This document shows positions 25,740-35,330 of a stretch of DNA of 64,000 nt, piece by piece. The position numbers and the translations under genes were made by a program. The DNA lies in NCBI RefSeq assembly GCF_003614435.1, contig NZ_CP025546.1:4898001-4962000 (forward strand). The letters are read 5' to 3'. The notes under the pieces were generated by a model. That model ran no database searches. It was not told the origin of the DNA and saw only the letters and a list, made by a program, of their open reading frames with translations. The stretch's first letter is position 1. Every line of letters starts with the position of its first letter. The stretch comes from Mycobacterium paragordonae. GTDB taxonomy: Bacteria; Actinomycetota; Actinomycetes; Mycobacteriales; Mycobacteriaceae.

Positions 25740-26468
25740 CTAGTTACCTGCTGCGGGCTGCGGTGCGCCCTCGGTGATCGCGGCGCCGGCGTGGCGGTTC
25801 TGCAGCAGATAGGCACTGCCCAGAGCCAGGCAGACCGCGGCGGGAATCAGCAGCGCGTATCCGCCGAATTGCGCGCCGGCCAGTATCCCCACCACCCCTC
25901 CGCCCAGGAACAGCAGCAGCGTCACCGCGAGGATCGCGGCCTTCTCCCGGTCGATGCCGTGCGTGCGGCTGCGACCGATCATGAGACCGAGATCGGTGAT
26001 GGTGCCGGTGAAATGCGTAGTGCGCACGGCCATTCCGCGGAAGCTTGAGGTCAGGCCATTTTGCAGACCGAGCGCGGCCGCGGCCAGTAACGCCTGTGCC
26101 CCGGTGCCGAGCGCGGTTTCCTCCACCCCGGCGGCGGCCGACAACAGCAGTGTCGCCTGCATCGTCAGTACGGTGGCGTGGCGCGCGCCGAGTGGGACTC
26201 GGCTGGAGGTCACCAGCGCGCCGGCGACGGCTGAGCCGACCAGGAACCCCAACAAGATGGCGATCAGCACGTGGCTCTCGTATCGCCACGGGTTGGCGGT
26301 GTCCATGCCGAGCTGAGTGGTCACGCCGGTGAGGTTGCCGACCGGCACGGCCAGGATCATGATCGCCACCGCGTTCACCAAACCGGCGTTGAACGCCAAT
26401 GCCGCGCAGTAACCGAGCAGTCGCCGGTGCGGAGTCGGTGGGCTGTCTTGCGCGACGTCGGCGGACAT
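25740..26468 (-). CDS. DUF1275 (YoaK-like) membrane protein (242 aa)
   Basis: A multi-pass membrane protein with about six hydrophobic segments, for example LLGYCAALAFNAGLVNAVAI and VLIAILLGFLVGSAVAGAL. FTGTITDLG and GLQNGLTSSF match the DUF1275 family, which has no settled function. ATG 26468 (MSADVAQDS) is preferred over a longer frame. It shows no link to the catabolic genes. Confidence 0.85.
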   Translation of the reverse strand: MSADVAQDSPPTPHRRLLGYCAALAFNAGLVNAVAIMILAVPVGNLTGVTTQLGMDTANPWRYESHVLIAILLGFLVGSAVAGALVTSSRVPLGARHATVLTMQATLLLSAAAGVEETALGTGAQALLAAAALGLQNGLTSSFRGMAVRTTHFTGTITDLGLMIGRSRTHGIDREKAAILAVTLLLFLGGGVVGILAGAQFGGYALLIPAAVCLALGSAYLLQNRHAGAAITEGAPQPAAGN

Positions 26469-26650
26469 TCGTTTTTTCCCCTGTTGGACCGTGATGAACG
26501 CTGCCTCAGCGCTGCCAGTGACCTCCATCCTGGGCCGGGGGTCTTGGAGGATTCTTGGGCGATACTTGGCGCGGCGCGGGGAGACGCGGCCCCGCGCGGC
26601 GAAATCGCCCGCCGGAGTGTGGACCGGCTCCCCGGCGGGAATCGGATGGT

Positions 26651-27718
26651 ATGGCCCGATCCGATGCCCACGACGCCCCCAGGACGGAGCGCAAACACGC
26701 GCCCGATCCCGATGACCCGAGCAAACCGGATTCCCCGGACGACCTGACCAGGGCGTCCTGGTTGTTCGTGCTGCGCAAGACCGCGTATGAGTTCAACAAA
26801 GACCAGTGCCTCGACCTGGCCGCCGGGCTCACGTATTACGCGGTGCTGTCGCTCTTTCCGGCACTCCTGGTGCTGGTTTCGCTGCTCGGCGTCTTCGGAG
26901 AGGGTCGCCGTACCACCGACGCCCTGCTCGAGGTGGTGGCCGGGGTGGCTCCGGCGTCGGCGGTCGACATGCTGCGTCAGCCGATCCAGCAGGTGGTCGA
27001 GAATCCTTCGGCCGGCCTGGCGCTGGTGTTCAGCGCGCTGGCCGCGCTGTGGTCGGCGTCCGGATATGTCGGCGCGTTCGGGCGGGCGATGAACCGGATT
27101 TACGAGATCGGCGAGGGCCGCCCGGTGTGGAAGTTACGGCCGCTGCAGTTGGTGCTGACGCTGGCCGGCCTGGTGCTGGCCGCCGCAGTGGCTTTCATGC
27201 TGGTGATCAGTGGCCCGGTCACCGAAGCGGTCGGTCGCGCCGTGCGAGTGGGAAGCGCCGCCCAGACTGCGTGGGCCATCGCCAAGTGGCCGGCCATACT
27301 GGCGATCGTCACGCTGGTGGTGGCGATTCTCTACTACGCCACCCCCAACGTCCGGCAGCCGAAATTTCGCTGGCTCAGCATCGGTGCCGGCGTCGCGATC
27401 GTGGTGTGGGCCGCCGCCTCAGTCGGGTTCGGTTTCTACGTAAGCCACTTCGGCAGTTACAACAAAACCTATGGCGCACTCAGCGGCGTCATCGTGTTCC
27501 TGCTGTGGCTGTGGATCACCAATCTGGCGTTGTTGTTCGGTGCCGAACTCGACGCCGAACTCGAACGGGGACGGCAGCTGCAGGCCGGAATCGAGGCCGA
27601 ACACGAATTGCAGCTGCCGCCCAAGGACACTCGTGTCCTGGAGAAGAACGAGGTCGCCGAGCGAAAAGACATCAGGCGCGGACGGTGGTTGCGCCGCACC
27701 CGCGGCCGCCGCGAATGA
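26651..27718 (+). CDS. YihY/BrkB-family inner-membrane protein (355 aa)
   Basis: The pattern LAAGLTYYAVLSLFPALLVL after a short hydrophilic N-terminus is diagnostic of the YihY (formerly rbn) family. Several membrane segments follow, and the C-terminus is basic (RRGRWLRRTRGRRE). The family is probably a transporter or membrane-organising protein; the older RNase BN assignment is not accepted. ATG 26651 gives a normal N-terminus; an upstream ATG at 26555 would add an odd Arg-rich stretch. It is convergent with the radical SAM gene. Confidence 0.87.
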   Translation: MARSDAHDAPRTERKHAPDPDDPSKPDSPDDLTRASWLFVLRKTAYEFNKDQCLDLAAGLTYYAVLSLFPALLVLVSLLGVFGEGRRTTDALLEVVAGVAPASAVDMLRQPIQQVVENPSAGLALVFSALAALWSASGYVGAFGRAMNRIYEIGEGRPVWKLRPLQLVLTLAGLVLAAAVAFMLVISGPVTEAVGRAVRVGSAAQTAWAIAKWPAILAIVTLVVAILYYATPNVRQPKFRWLSIGAGVAIVVWAAASVGFGFYVSHFGSYNKTYGALSGVIVFLLWLWITNLALLFGAELDAELERGRQLQAGIEAEHELQLPPKDTRVLEKNEVAERKDIRRGRWLRRTRGRRE

Positions 27719-27757
27719 CAGTGCAAAGTCCGCACCAGACCGAAAAAAGTCGCAGCT

Positions 27758-28834
27758 TCAGAACGCGTATCGCACCCGGCAAGTCGGCAATTTCACCGCA
27801 AGCAGATCGGTCAGCTGCTGCACCCACCGCCCCTTCCACGGGGTCTTGTAGCGGACATTCCACTGGCCGCTCTGACTGCGCTTGAGCTGCTGTAGGTCCG
27901 GACGCCACAACAGCTCTTCGCCCTTGGGATGCCAGCCGAGGTTGACGTCGTGCAGGCCCTCGTTATGGGTCAGGAAAATGATCTCGGCGGCGAGTTGTCG
28001 TCGGGTGCGCTCGTTGGCGCCCTCGGCGATCTGGTCGAGCAGTTCCGCCCAGTCGTCCAGCCAGCCTTCGTACACAATCACCGGGCTGAAGTTCAGGTGG
28101 ACCTCGTAACCGGCCTCGACGAAATCGTCCAGCGCTGCGATCCGGTCGGCCACCTTCGAAGTACGGATGTCGACGACGCGAGATGTCTCCTGCGGCATCA
28201 AGCTGAACCGCACCCGGGTGCCACCACGCGGCTCGAAATCGAGCAGTTCGCGGTTGACGAGCTTGGTCGCAAAGCTCGCCTTGGCGTTGGGAATCCGGCC
28301 GAACAGGTCGACCAGATCCCGGACATTGTCGGAGACCAGGGCGTCGGCCGAGCAGTCGCTGTTCTCACCGATGTCGTAAACCCAGTCGACGGGGTCGCAC
28401 TGGTTCGGCACCGACTTGATCCCCTGGCGCGCGGCGTGTCGCTCCAGGTAGCCGATGATCTTCTCGATGTTGGCGAACACCGTGATGGGGTTCGCATAAC
28501 CCTTGCGGCGCGGCACATAGCAGTACGAGCAGGACATCGCACAGCCGTTGGACGTCGACGGCGCGATCCAGTCGCTGGAGCGCTCGTTGCGGCGCGCGGA
28601 CAAGCTCTTCTTCTCTCCGAGGACCAGCACTTCGCGTTTGATGCGCACCCAGTCGTCGACGTTGCCCTCATTGCCGTAGAGACCCGGGATCGACTGGTGC
28701 GTAGGCACCTCGATGCGTGCGGCATCGGGGAACCGGTCGAGGACCTCGCGAGCACGGGCGAAGCGCTCGATGCCGGGTTCGTGGTAGATCCGTCGGATAT
28801 CCAGAAGGCGATCGGCCAGCGCAACAGAAGTCAT
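27758..28834 (-). CDS. Spore-photoproduct-lyase-like radical SAM protein (358 aa)
   Basis: The radical SAM motif is Cys98-x3-Cys102-x2-Cys105 (CAMSCSYC), in a region like that of SplB. VRFSLMPQETSRVVDIRTS and VHLNFSPVIVYEGW are typical of the actinobacterial spore-photoproduct-lyase family. Mycobacteria do not make Bacillus-type spores, so the role may be repair of another photoproduct or a different radical reaction. ATG 28834 is used; the frame upstream is short and unsupported. It is divergent from the small protein at 28891. Confidence 0.85.
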   Translation of the reverse strand: MTSVALADRLLDIRRIYHEPGIERFARAREVLDRFPDAARIEVPTHQSIPGLYGNEGNVDDWVRIKREVLVLGEKKSLSARRNERSSDWIAPSTSNGCAMSCSYCYVPRRKGYANPITVFANIEKIIGYLERHAARQGIKSVPNQCDPVDWVYDIGENSDCSADALVSDNVRDLVDLFGRIPNAKASFATKLVNRELLDFEPRGGTRVRFSLMPQETSRVVDIRTSKVADRIAALDDFVEAGYEVHLNFSPVIVYEGWLDDWAELLDQIAEGANERTRRQLAAEIIFLTHNEGLHDVNLGWHPKGEELLWRPDLQQLKRSQSGQWNVRYKTPWKGRWVQQLTDLLAVKLPTCRVRYAF

Positions 28835-28890
28835 TGCGTGGTGCAACGCCGGTGCCACCGTCGCTGTTCCCGTCGTCTAACGTCGGAGGC

Positions 28891-29139
28891 ATGGCCGAAA
28901 TCTCCGGAAAAGATCGAATCGACGACGTCGCCCCGGGCGACGTCATCGCCGTCGACCGCGGATCGGGTGAGAAGTCCTACAAGGTCGTGTTCAAGGACTC
29001 CACCGACTCGGGGTATGTGGTCACGCTCGAAGGCGACAATGGCGAAACGTTCCAGGTCGACCTGGCGGCCGGCACCACAGTCAAAAGGTCATTGGAGTCG
29101 AAGTGGGAGTCCGCCCAGAGCCCCACGTCGCGCACCTAG
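28891..29139 (+). CDS. Small conserved-type protein, unknown function (82 aa)
   Basis: It begins MAEISGKDRIDDVAPGDVI after a ribosome site (GTCGGAGG). It is hydrophilic and beta-rich, with a pattern GETFQVDLAAGTTVKRSLESKWE that may be a small SH3-like barrel. I do not recognise the family. It is divergent from the radical SAM gene with a 56-base gap, and its end overlaps the convergent FadE stop by four bases. Confidence 0.65.
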   Translation: MAEISGKDRIDDVAPGDVIAVDRGSGEKSYKVVFKDSTDSGYVVTLEGDNGETFQVDLAAGTTVKRSLESKWESAQSPTSRT

Positions 29140-30320
29140 CTCACGGGGGCTGAGTAGGCCGGCTTGCCGAGGCCCAGCACGTGCTGGGCGATCATGTTGC
29201 GGAACACCTCGAGCGTGCCGCCGTAGATCCCGGCCAGCGGGGCAAAGCGGTAGAGGTATTCCGAGGTCCCGTGGTCGGCGGCACCGTCGGTCTCGATGGG
29301 CAGCACCGACGCCGGCCCGGCGATATCCATCAGGTCCGGGCCGATGTCGCGCATGGTCTGCGCCTGCGCGACGCGACCGAAGATGCTCGGAGTCGACAGA
29401 GCAGCCTCCAGGCGAGCGGCGCTGCGGCCCAGCCGATATGCCACCGATCCGTCGTCGATCGGGCACCTCCCGCTCGCATCGGGTTGTCCGGCGCGGGCGG
29501 CCACGGCGTCCAGCGCCGCGGACATGAACCCGGTCTGGTGCTGCATGATCGCGACGTCCTGCAACCCGTCCGAAGCGGCGGAGACGGCGCCGTGCTCGGC
29601 ATCCAGCGGCCCGCGCAGCACCGTCCACCCGCCGTTGACCTCACCGAGCAGAAACTTGTCGTCGACCCGCACGTCGCTGTAGTACACGATGTTCGTCCGG
29701 TCGCCGTCGACGGTGCGGATGCCCTGGATCTCGATGCCGGGCAGGTCGAGGGGAACCAGGAACATGGTCAGGCTCTTGTGCTTTCGCGCACCCGGATCGG
29801 TGTTGGTGATCAGGAAGACGTACTGACAGTTGTGCGCGCCCGTGGTGAACATCTTCGAGCCGTTTATCACCCATTGATCACCGTCCCGCACCGCACGCGT
29901 CTTACAGGTCGCAATGTCTGAGCCGCCTTCGGGTTCGGTGTAGCCCAGGCACATTCGGACCTCACCGGTGAAGACCTTCGGCATCACCTCTTCGACGAGT
30001 TCGGGTTTGCCGAACGCGGCGACGGCGCGTGCCACCATCGCCGTGGTCCCCCACGTCACCCAGGGGGTGTGGACGCGGCGCTTCTCCAGCTCCCAGATAC
30101 GGCGACGGACGCGGGTGAAACCGTCGTCGGACAACGGCTTCCACTCTTTTTCCAGGTACCCGGCCGCGCCGAAAGCCAGGTGCACGCCTTCGTCGAAGTT
30201 GTCGCCGGTTTCCCGGTCACGCCGTCGGACTTCGTCGGTGACGTGTTCGGCGAGGAAGGCGCGGGCTTCGCCGAGAAAGGCCCGGTCGTCGGCGTTGAGC
30301 TCAACGAGGCTGAAATCCAT
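29136..30320 (-). CDS. Acyl-CoA dehydrogenase (394 aa)
   Basis: The FAD-contact motif GYTEPEGGSDIA and the region NGSKMFTTGAHNCQY are typical of FadE proteins. The C-terminal position of the catalytic Glu (EGT) reads GIYGGT, so the base is probably elsewhere, as in several actinobacterial steroid-type FadEs. The adjacent upstream gene is a shorter FadE, five bases away, so the two probably form a hetero-oligomer. It is last in the operon starting at 35120. Confidence 0.9.
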   Translation of the reverse strand: MDFSLVELNADDRAFLGEARAFLAEHVTDEVRRRDRETGDNFDEGVHLAFGAAGYLEKEWKPLSDDGFTRVRRRIWELEKRRVHTPWVTWGTTAMVARAVAAFGKPELVEEVMPKVFTGEVRMCLGYTEPEGGSDIATCKTRAVRDGDQWVINGSKMFTTGAHNCQYVFLITNTDPGARKHKSLTMFLVPLDLPGIEIQGIRTVDGDRTNIVYYSDVRVDDKFLLGEVNGGWTVLRGPLDAEHGAVSAASDGLQDVAIMQHQTGFMSAALDAVAARAGQPDASGRCPIDDGSVAYRLGRSAARLEAALSTPSIFGRVAQAQTMRDIGPDLMDIAGPASVLPIETDGAADHGTSEYLYRFAPLAGIYGGTLEVFRNMIAQHVLGLGKPAYSAPVS

Positions 30321-30325
30321 TGTGG

Positions 30326-31363
30326 CTACGCGCTTTCCCGCTCGGCGACAACCCTACCGACCTGCCTGGCCGTCAGGCCCGGATCGCCTCCGGCCAGCGC
30401 CCAGCCCCGGGCCCGGACCAGATAGGCCGTCGCGGCGGCCTCCACGGAGACTCCGAGGCCGCCCTGGATGTGGACGGCCATGGTGGCCGCCTTGGGCGCC
30501 TCCTCGGCCATGAACACGAACGCACACCCCGGCAATTCGGGTCGCTCGTCTAGTTCGTTGTCGAGAAACCACGCGGCGCGACGGGCGAGGTTGCGGCCAC
30601 CTTGAACGGCGATCGCCATGTTGGCCAGCGGATGCGAAATCGCTTGCAGCGTCGAGATCGGCACTCCGAGTGTGTAACGCGACTTGGCGAACTCGGCCGC
30701 GATGGTCATCGTCTGCTCGACCAGGCCGGTCAGCGCGGCGGCGGTCAGCACACGCCATTCGTCGACGGCACGACCGTACGCCGCGACGGCCTGCGGGCCC
30801 GAACCCAGGACCGTGCGGGAATCGGCTGTGCCGGGATCCACCCAGGCCATCGGCAGCTGGCCGAGGTTGGGCACCCGCTCGGGCCGGGTTGCGAAACTCA
30901 GCAGCACGATATCCGCACCGTCGCGCACGATCAGACCATCGGCAATCGCAGCGGTCGGGACCAGGCGCCGGCCCACCACAGGTTCCGGGGCGATATCCAG
31001 GCCGAGAATCCTGTTGCCTTCTACCGCATCCGAAGTCACTGCACCGAGCCGCTCGGCGAGGCGCGTCGCACAGACGTGGTCGATCCAGGGCACCGGCGCG
31101 AGCGCCCGCCCCACTTCCTCGGCGACCAGCGCCAGATCCACCAGCGTCGCCCCGTCACCGCCGGCGTGCTCCCCCACTGCCATCGAGGTGGCGCCCATGG
31201 CGCACAACCGCTCCCAGAGACTCTTGTCGAACCCGGTCTCCTGCGCCGCCCAGACCGTCTCGATCGGGCAATGGGTGTCCAGCAACTGACGGTAGGCGGA
31301 CTGCAGAGCCTTGTGATCCTCGGTCAGGCTGTAGTCGATTCGGCGTAATTCGTAGCGATCCAT
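30326..31363 (-). CDS. Acyl-CoA dehydrogenase, short partner type (345 aa)
   Basis: FadE-like, with an N-terminal helical domain, SRYTLGVPISTLQAISHPLANMA near the middle, and IQGGLGVSVEAAATAY near the C-terminus in place of the usual MHGG. It lacks the GxTEPxxGSD FAD-contact motif of its neighbour. This fits the smaller subunit of two-subunit FadE complexes. It sits three bases after the amidohydrolase and five before the larger FadE. Confidence 0.88.
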   Translation of the reverse strand: MDRYELRRIDYSLTEDHKALQSAYRQLLDTHCPIETVWAAQETGFDKSLWERLCAMGATSMAVGEHAGGDGATLVDLALVAEEVGRALAPVPWIDHVCATRLAERLGAVTSDAVEGNRILGLDIAPEPVVGRRLVPTAAIADGLIVRDGADIVLLSFATRPERVPNLGQLPMAWVDPGTADSRTVLGSGPQAVAAYGRAVDEWRVLTAAALTGLVEQTMTIAAEFAKSRYTLGVPISTLQAISHPLANMAIAVQGGRNLARRAAWFLDNELDERPELPGCAFVFMAEEAPKAATMAVHIQGGLGVSVEAAATAYLVRARGWALAGGDPGLTARQVGRVVAERESA

Positions 31364-31366
31364 GCG

Positions 31367-32218
31367 TTAGCGCTCCTGATTTGTGTCGGCGCCGAAAAAG
31401 AACTCGTTGGCGTTGTTGTAGAGGTAGTTGTCCAGGACATCCGCGGGTAGGTCGAGGGCTTGAGCCTCCGGCACCACACGGTGCTGGCGCAGCACCGGCC
31501 AATCGGAGGCGAAGATGACCTTGTCCGGACCGCGGGTGCGCATGAAGTGAATCAGGCTGTCGGGCAACCGCTTCGGCGACCACGCCGAGGTCATCAGCCG
31601 GAGGTTGCGGTATTTGATCAGCATCCGGATCGCGATGTCCCACCACGGGTCGGCGCCGTGGATCATGCACAACCTCAGCTCCGGGAACCGCACGCACACC
31701 CGGTCGAGGTGGATCGGGTTCTGCACCTCGCCGGGGATCGGCGGTCCGGGCAGGCCGGTGTTGACGCACAGCGGCAGTTCGATCTCCGCGCACTTGGCGT
31801 ACAGCGGGTAGTACACCGCGTCGCTCGGCGGGTACTGGCCGTCAGCCCAGAAGCTGGGACCGATCACCGCGTAGGCCACCGGCAGGTCGGCCGCCACCGC
31901 GGTCAACTCCCGCAGCGACTTCACCGGACGCAGCAGGTTCATCCCGCCCATGGCCAGCGCGAACCGGTCGGGTCGTTCGTCTACGAATTTGCGCGCGGTG
32001 ACCGACGGTTTGGCCAGGTTGTCCATCAGGATGGCCTTGCGCACCCCGCGTTCGTCCATCTCGTCGAGCAGCGCGGCAAGGTCGACGGGGTCGAACATCG
32101 ACTGCGGGCCCTTGAAGTAGTCGTCGCGCACCTTGGTCATGAACTCGGGCTGGGTCTCTGTCTCACCGAAATGCACGTTGACGAGGCAGTCGATGACTGG
32201 CCGGGCGGCAGCTGTCAT
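31367..32218 (-). CDS. Amidohydrolase family protein (283 aa)
   Basis: A PF04909-type metal-dependent hydrolase. The N-terminal motif region reads IDCLVNVHFG (Asp10, His16) and the C-terminal Asp is in FASDWP (Asp239). A membrane or signal segment is absent, so it is cytoplasmic. ATG 32218 overlaps the FadD stop by one base; the open frame to 32437 lies inside FadD. It may remove a carboxylate or open a ring in a CoA-linked or free acid. Its place between FadD and two FadEs supports a ring-degradation role, as inference. Confidence 0.87.
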   Translation of the reverse strand: MTAAARPVIDCLVNVHFGETETQPEFMTKVRDDYFKGPQSMFDPVDLAALLDEMDERGVRKAILMDNLAKPSVTARKFVDERPDRFALAMGGMNLLRPVKSLRELTAVAADLPVAYAVIGPSFWADGQYPPSDAVYYPLYAKCAEIELPLCVNTGLPGPPIPGEVQNPIHLDRVCVRFPELRLCMIHGADPWWDIAIRMLIKYRNLRLMTSAWSPKRLPDSLIHFMRTRGPDKVIFASDWPVLRQHRVVPEAQALDLPADVLDNYLYNNANEFFFGADTNQER

Positions 32219-33834
32219 TACTGCACCGTCCTTGCGCTGCTGGCGGTTTCGGCGTGGCAGGTGGCCCACCGGTAGTCGGCCTTGCCGTTGCCGAGCCGAC
32301 GTACCCGGTCTACCACGATGAAAGCCTTCGGCACCTTGAAGCCCGCCAACTCCGTCGCGCAGTGCGCCCGTAGCGCGTCGAGGTCGGGTTCGCCGCCGTC
32401 GCGCGGTTCGACCAACGCGACCACTTCCTGTCCCCACCGCTCGCTGGCGCGGCCCACCACCAGGGCATCGGCGACGGCGGGGTGCGCCCGCAGCACCTCT
32501 TCCACCTCTTCGACGAACACCTTCTCGCCGCCGGTGTTGACCACCAGCGAATCCCGGCCGAACAGGCGGAGCGTCCCGTCGGCCTCCAATGAGGCCCGGT
32601 CGCCCGAGATCACCACCCGCTGGCCACCGACGACCGGGAACGTCTTGGCGGTCGCGGCCTCATCGGCGAAGTAGCCCAATGGAATACGGCCGGTGCGGGC
32701 CACCCAGCCGATCTGCGGTTCGCCCGGTTCGAGGAACCGGCTGTAGTCCTCGGCCAGCACCAGTCCGCCGGTCCGGATCGTGAAGGTGTCGGTTTGAGAA
32801 CCGTGCCGGCTGTGCCCGAAACCCATGTTGCCTGTCTCCGACGAACCGTAGCCGTTGATCACCGTGATATGCGGCAGGTAGTTCAGCAGCGCCTGCTGGT
32901 GACGGACGTTGGTGGCCGCTCCGCCGGTGCCGATCGCGAACAAGGCGGACAGGTCATAGCTGCGCCGCCCGAGTTGGTCGACCAGGGGACCCGCATACGC
33001 GTCGCCCACCATTGTCATCAGGCCGACCTTCTCACGTTCGGCGATCTCGAGCACGGCCGCCGGGTCGAACTTGCGCTGCGTGTCGTACAGGACGGCCGTC
33101 TGCCCGGACAGGATCGCCGAGAAAGCGGTCCACATGCCGGCGGCGTGCATCAGCGGGGACACCGCGAACCATGGCGCTCCGGCGCGTTGCGCCCGCTGGT
33201 GAATCTCACCCACTTCCTCATGGTCGTCACCGTTCATCGATGCGACGTACATGTCGGCCTGCCGCCACAGCACGCCCTTGGGCCGGCCGGTGGTGCCACC
33301 GGTGCAGATCATCAGCAGATCGTCCGGGGACGGCGTATCGGGATGATCGGAATCACCCTGTGCCAGAGCCTCTTCGAGGCTGACGGCGCCGTCGAGTTGG
33401 GGAGCGTCGCTGCGGTCGTCAATGGAGATGAGCAGTTCGACGTCTGCTCCGGCGATCTTGGCGCCCAGGGAGCGGTGGTAGATGACGCCGCGCGGCCTGA
33501 CGTAAGCCAGCAGCTCGGCCACTTCGCGCGGCGTGTAGTAGTGGTTGACGTTGACGGGCACCACCCGCGCTTTGAGGCAGGCAATGACCATGTCGGGGTA
33601 CAGGTCGTTGTGCATGACGAGCGCCACCCGGTCCTGGCCACATTCCCAGTTGCCCAGCGCGTCGCGCTCGGTGTGCGCGCCGAATCCCCGACCGGCCAGA
33701 TAGTTGGCGAGTCGACGGGTCCGGTCTGCCGATTCGGCGAATGTGCTTCGCCGAGTGCCACAGACAGTCATCACCCGATCGGGCACAGCGTCGGCAACCG
33801 CGTCCAGTACCGCTCCGATGGTCCACTCGCTCAT
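32218..33834 (-). CDS. Acyl-CoA synthetase, FadD type (538 aa)
   Basis: The P-loop ICTGGTTGRPKGVLW and the C-terminal LGNGKADYRWA mark an AMP-forming acyl-CoA ligase. It is closely similar in layout to the FadD at 22209, and both C-termini resemble FadD19-type ligases. Nine bases separate it from the amidohydrolase upstream. It activates a carboxylate for the FadE pair in the same operon. Exact substrate unknown. Confidence 0.92.
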   Translation of the reverse strand: MSEWTIGAVLDAVADAVPDRVMTVCGTRRSTFAESADRTRRLANYLAGRGFGAHTERDALGNWECGQDRVALVMHNDLYPDMVIACLKARVVPVNVNHYYTPREVAELLAYVRPRGVIYHRSLGAKIAGADVELLISIDDRSDAPQLDGAVSLEEALAQGDSDHPDTPSPDDLLMICTGGTTGRPKGVLWRQADMYVASMNGDDHEEVGEIHQRAQRAGAPWFAVSPLMHAAGMWTAFSAILSGQTAVLYDTQRKFDPAAVLEIAEREKVGLMTMVGDAYAGPLVDQLGRRSYDLSALFAIGTGGAATNVRHQQALLNYLPHITVINGYGSSETGNMGFGHSRHGSQTDTFTIRTGGLVLAEDYSRFLEPGEPQIGWVARTGRIPLGYFADEAATAKTFPVVGGQRVVISGDRASLEADGTLRLFGRDSLVVNTGGEKVFVEEVEEVLRAHPAVADALVVGRASERWGQEVVALVEPRDGGEPDLDALRAHCATELAGFKVPKAFIVVDRVRRLGNGKADYRWATCHAETASSARTVQ

Positions 33835-33842
33835 CGGGGTTG

Positions 33843-35120
33843 TTACACCGACGCGCGCCGCGAGTGGGAATCCGGCGACGCCGGTTCGGCGTGTCCCGTC
33901 GCAGTATTGACAGTCGCGCCCGGTCCGGCCCCGCCCAGCAGGTCAAGGGCGTTGTCGCGCATGACTTTCCGGGTGTCTTCGGCGCTGAACTCGGGGAACT
34001 GCGGAATGTCGGCGGTGAACGCCATGGGATCGGCCAGGCCCTCGCCGTGCGGCCAGTCCGAGCCGAACAGGATCTTCTCCACGCCGATCGTCTCGGCGAG
34101 CAACTTCACGTCGTCCTCGTAGTACGGCGCGATCCAGACGTTGTTCTTCAGCTGCTCCACCGGGTCCGCTTTGAAATGGTAGGGCGCGGTGTTGGCCGCC
34201 TTCTTCAGCCGCTTGATCAAGCGGTAGACGAAGTAGGAACCGTTCTCGATGCTGGCGACCTTCAGTGTCGGGTGCCGCGTGAAGACCTGGTGCACGATCA
34301 TCGACGCCATGGTGTCGTGAATCGCCCGGTCATCCAGCAGCACCTGGTCGAGCGGGTCCTTCTTGCCGAACCCCTCGAAGGTGGCCTTGCCGCCCCACAG
34401 CGCGTTGATCGCCAGGTAGCCACTGTCGCTCAGATGGAAACCGACCGGAACACCGGCTTCGGCCAGCCGGGCCCAGACCGGGTCGTGCACCGGATCACCC
34501 AGCGACCGCGGCTTCACCCGGCCCGGAACGGGGGCCGGCCGCACCAGCACCATTCGGGCTCCCCGTCCGAGTACGAACTCGACCTCCTGCACCGCCTGCT
34601 GCGGATCGGCCAGCGAGATGATCGGTGCGGAGATGATGCGGTGATCGGGCCGATCGAATCCCCAGTCCTCATCGAGCCATTGATTGAACGCGTGCACCGA
34701 GGCCACGGTGGCCTCGATGTCGTCTTTGAGGGCTTCCTCGACGCCACACGCGAAGGTCGGCAGCATGAAAACCGTCTCGAGATTCTGGGTGTCCATCACC
34801 CGCACCCGGGCATCGCGATTCTGGTATTCGGGATGGTTTTCCAACCGGTCGACCTTCATCAGCGAGGCCGGGTCGACGCCGTCGGGAATCTCGCCGCGAA
34901 AGAGCAGATCCAGACAACCCGGCTCGATGATCGGGTCGAAGGTCGGGTTCGGGATGAACTGATTGATCCGCTCCCCGATCACCGCCCAGGTGCGCTTGCC
35001 GTCGCGCAGCATCTGCACCCCCCGCCGCTTGAATTCCTTGGGCAGATGACGGGTGAACGAGTCGATCGGTTCGTAGTAGTGATTGTCGACGTCGATCGCC
35101 CGGTAGCCCAGCGTTGCCAT
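33843..35120 (-). CDS. Amidohydrolase family protein (425 aa)
   Basis: The N-terminal metal motif is D10-V-D12-N-H14, a barrel His lies in GFHLSDSG, and FGSDWPHGEG carries the conserved Asp near the C-terminus. All expected ligands are present. ATG 35120 begins MATLGYRAIDVDNHYYEP, the normal family start; the longer frame has no support. It leads a five-gene operon (amidohydrolase, FadD, amidohydrolase, two FadEs) whose promoter carries the 19-bp operator at 35188-35206. Confidence 0.9.
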   Translation of the reverse strand: MATLGYRAIDVDNHYYEPIDSFTRHLPKEFKRRGVQMLRDGKRTWAVIGERINQFIPNPTFDPIIEPGCLDLLFRGEIPDGVDPASLMKVDRLENHPEYQNRDARVRVMDTQNLETVFMLPTFACGVEEALKDDIEATVASVHAFNQWLDEDWGFDRPDHRIISAPIISLADPQQAVQEVEFVLGRGARMVLVRPAPVPGRVKPRSLGDPVHDPVWARLAEAGVPVGFHLSDSGYLAINALWGGKATFEGFGKKDPLDQVLLDDRAIHDTMASMIVHQVFTRHPTLKVASIENGSYFVYRLIKRLKKAANTAPYHFKADPVEQLKNNVWIAPYYEDDVKLLAETIGVEKILFGSDWPHGEGLADPMAFTADIPQFPEFSAEDTRKVMRDNALDLLGGAGPGATVNTATGHAEPASPDSHSRRASV

Positions 35121-35187
35121 CGTGGACGTCCTCCCAATCCCTGTTCGTGCTGCTGCGCGGCCCGCCGAGGGACGGGCGCACAGTACA

Positions 35188-35206
35188 TACTGTATACCTA
35201 TCGGTA
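35188..35206. promoter_or_regulatory. TACNGT-N7-ACNGTA operator, amidohydrolase operon
   Basis: The site reads TACTGT-ATACCTA-TCGGTA, 68 bp upstream of the start at 35120. Its left arm and spacer are nearly identical to the site at 41555. Confidence 0.65.
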
Positions 35207-35330
35207 CTGCTTTCTGCAATGTTCCCCGAGGTCGCCGCGAGGCCCCAAATCGCGGCCCAAACCGCCTGCTCATGAGCACTTTCGGCGGCTGGCCCGACAG
35301 GATCCACCCAGCGCAACCCGCATACGTTCG

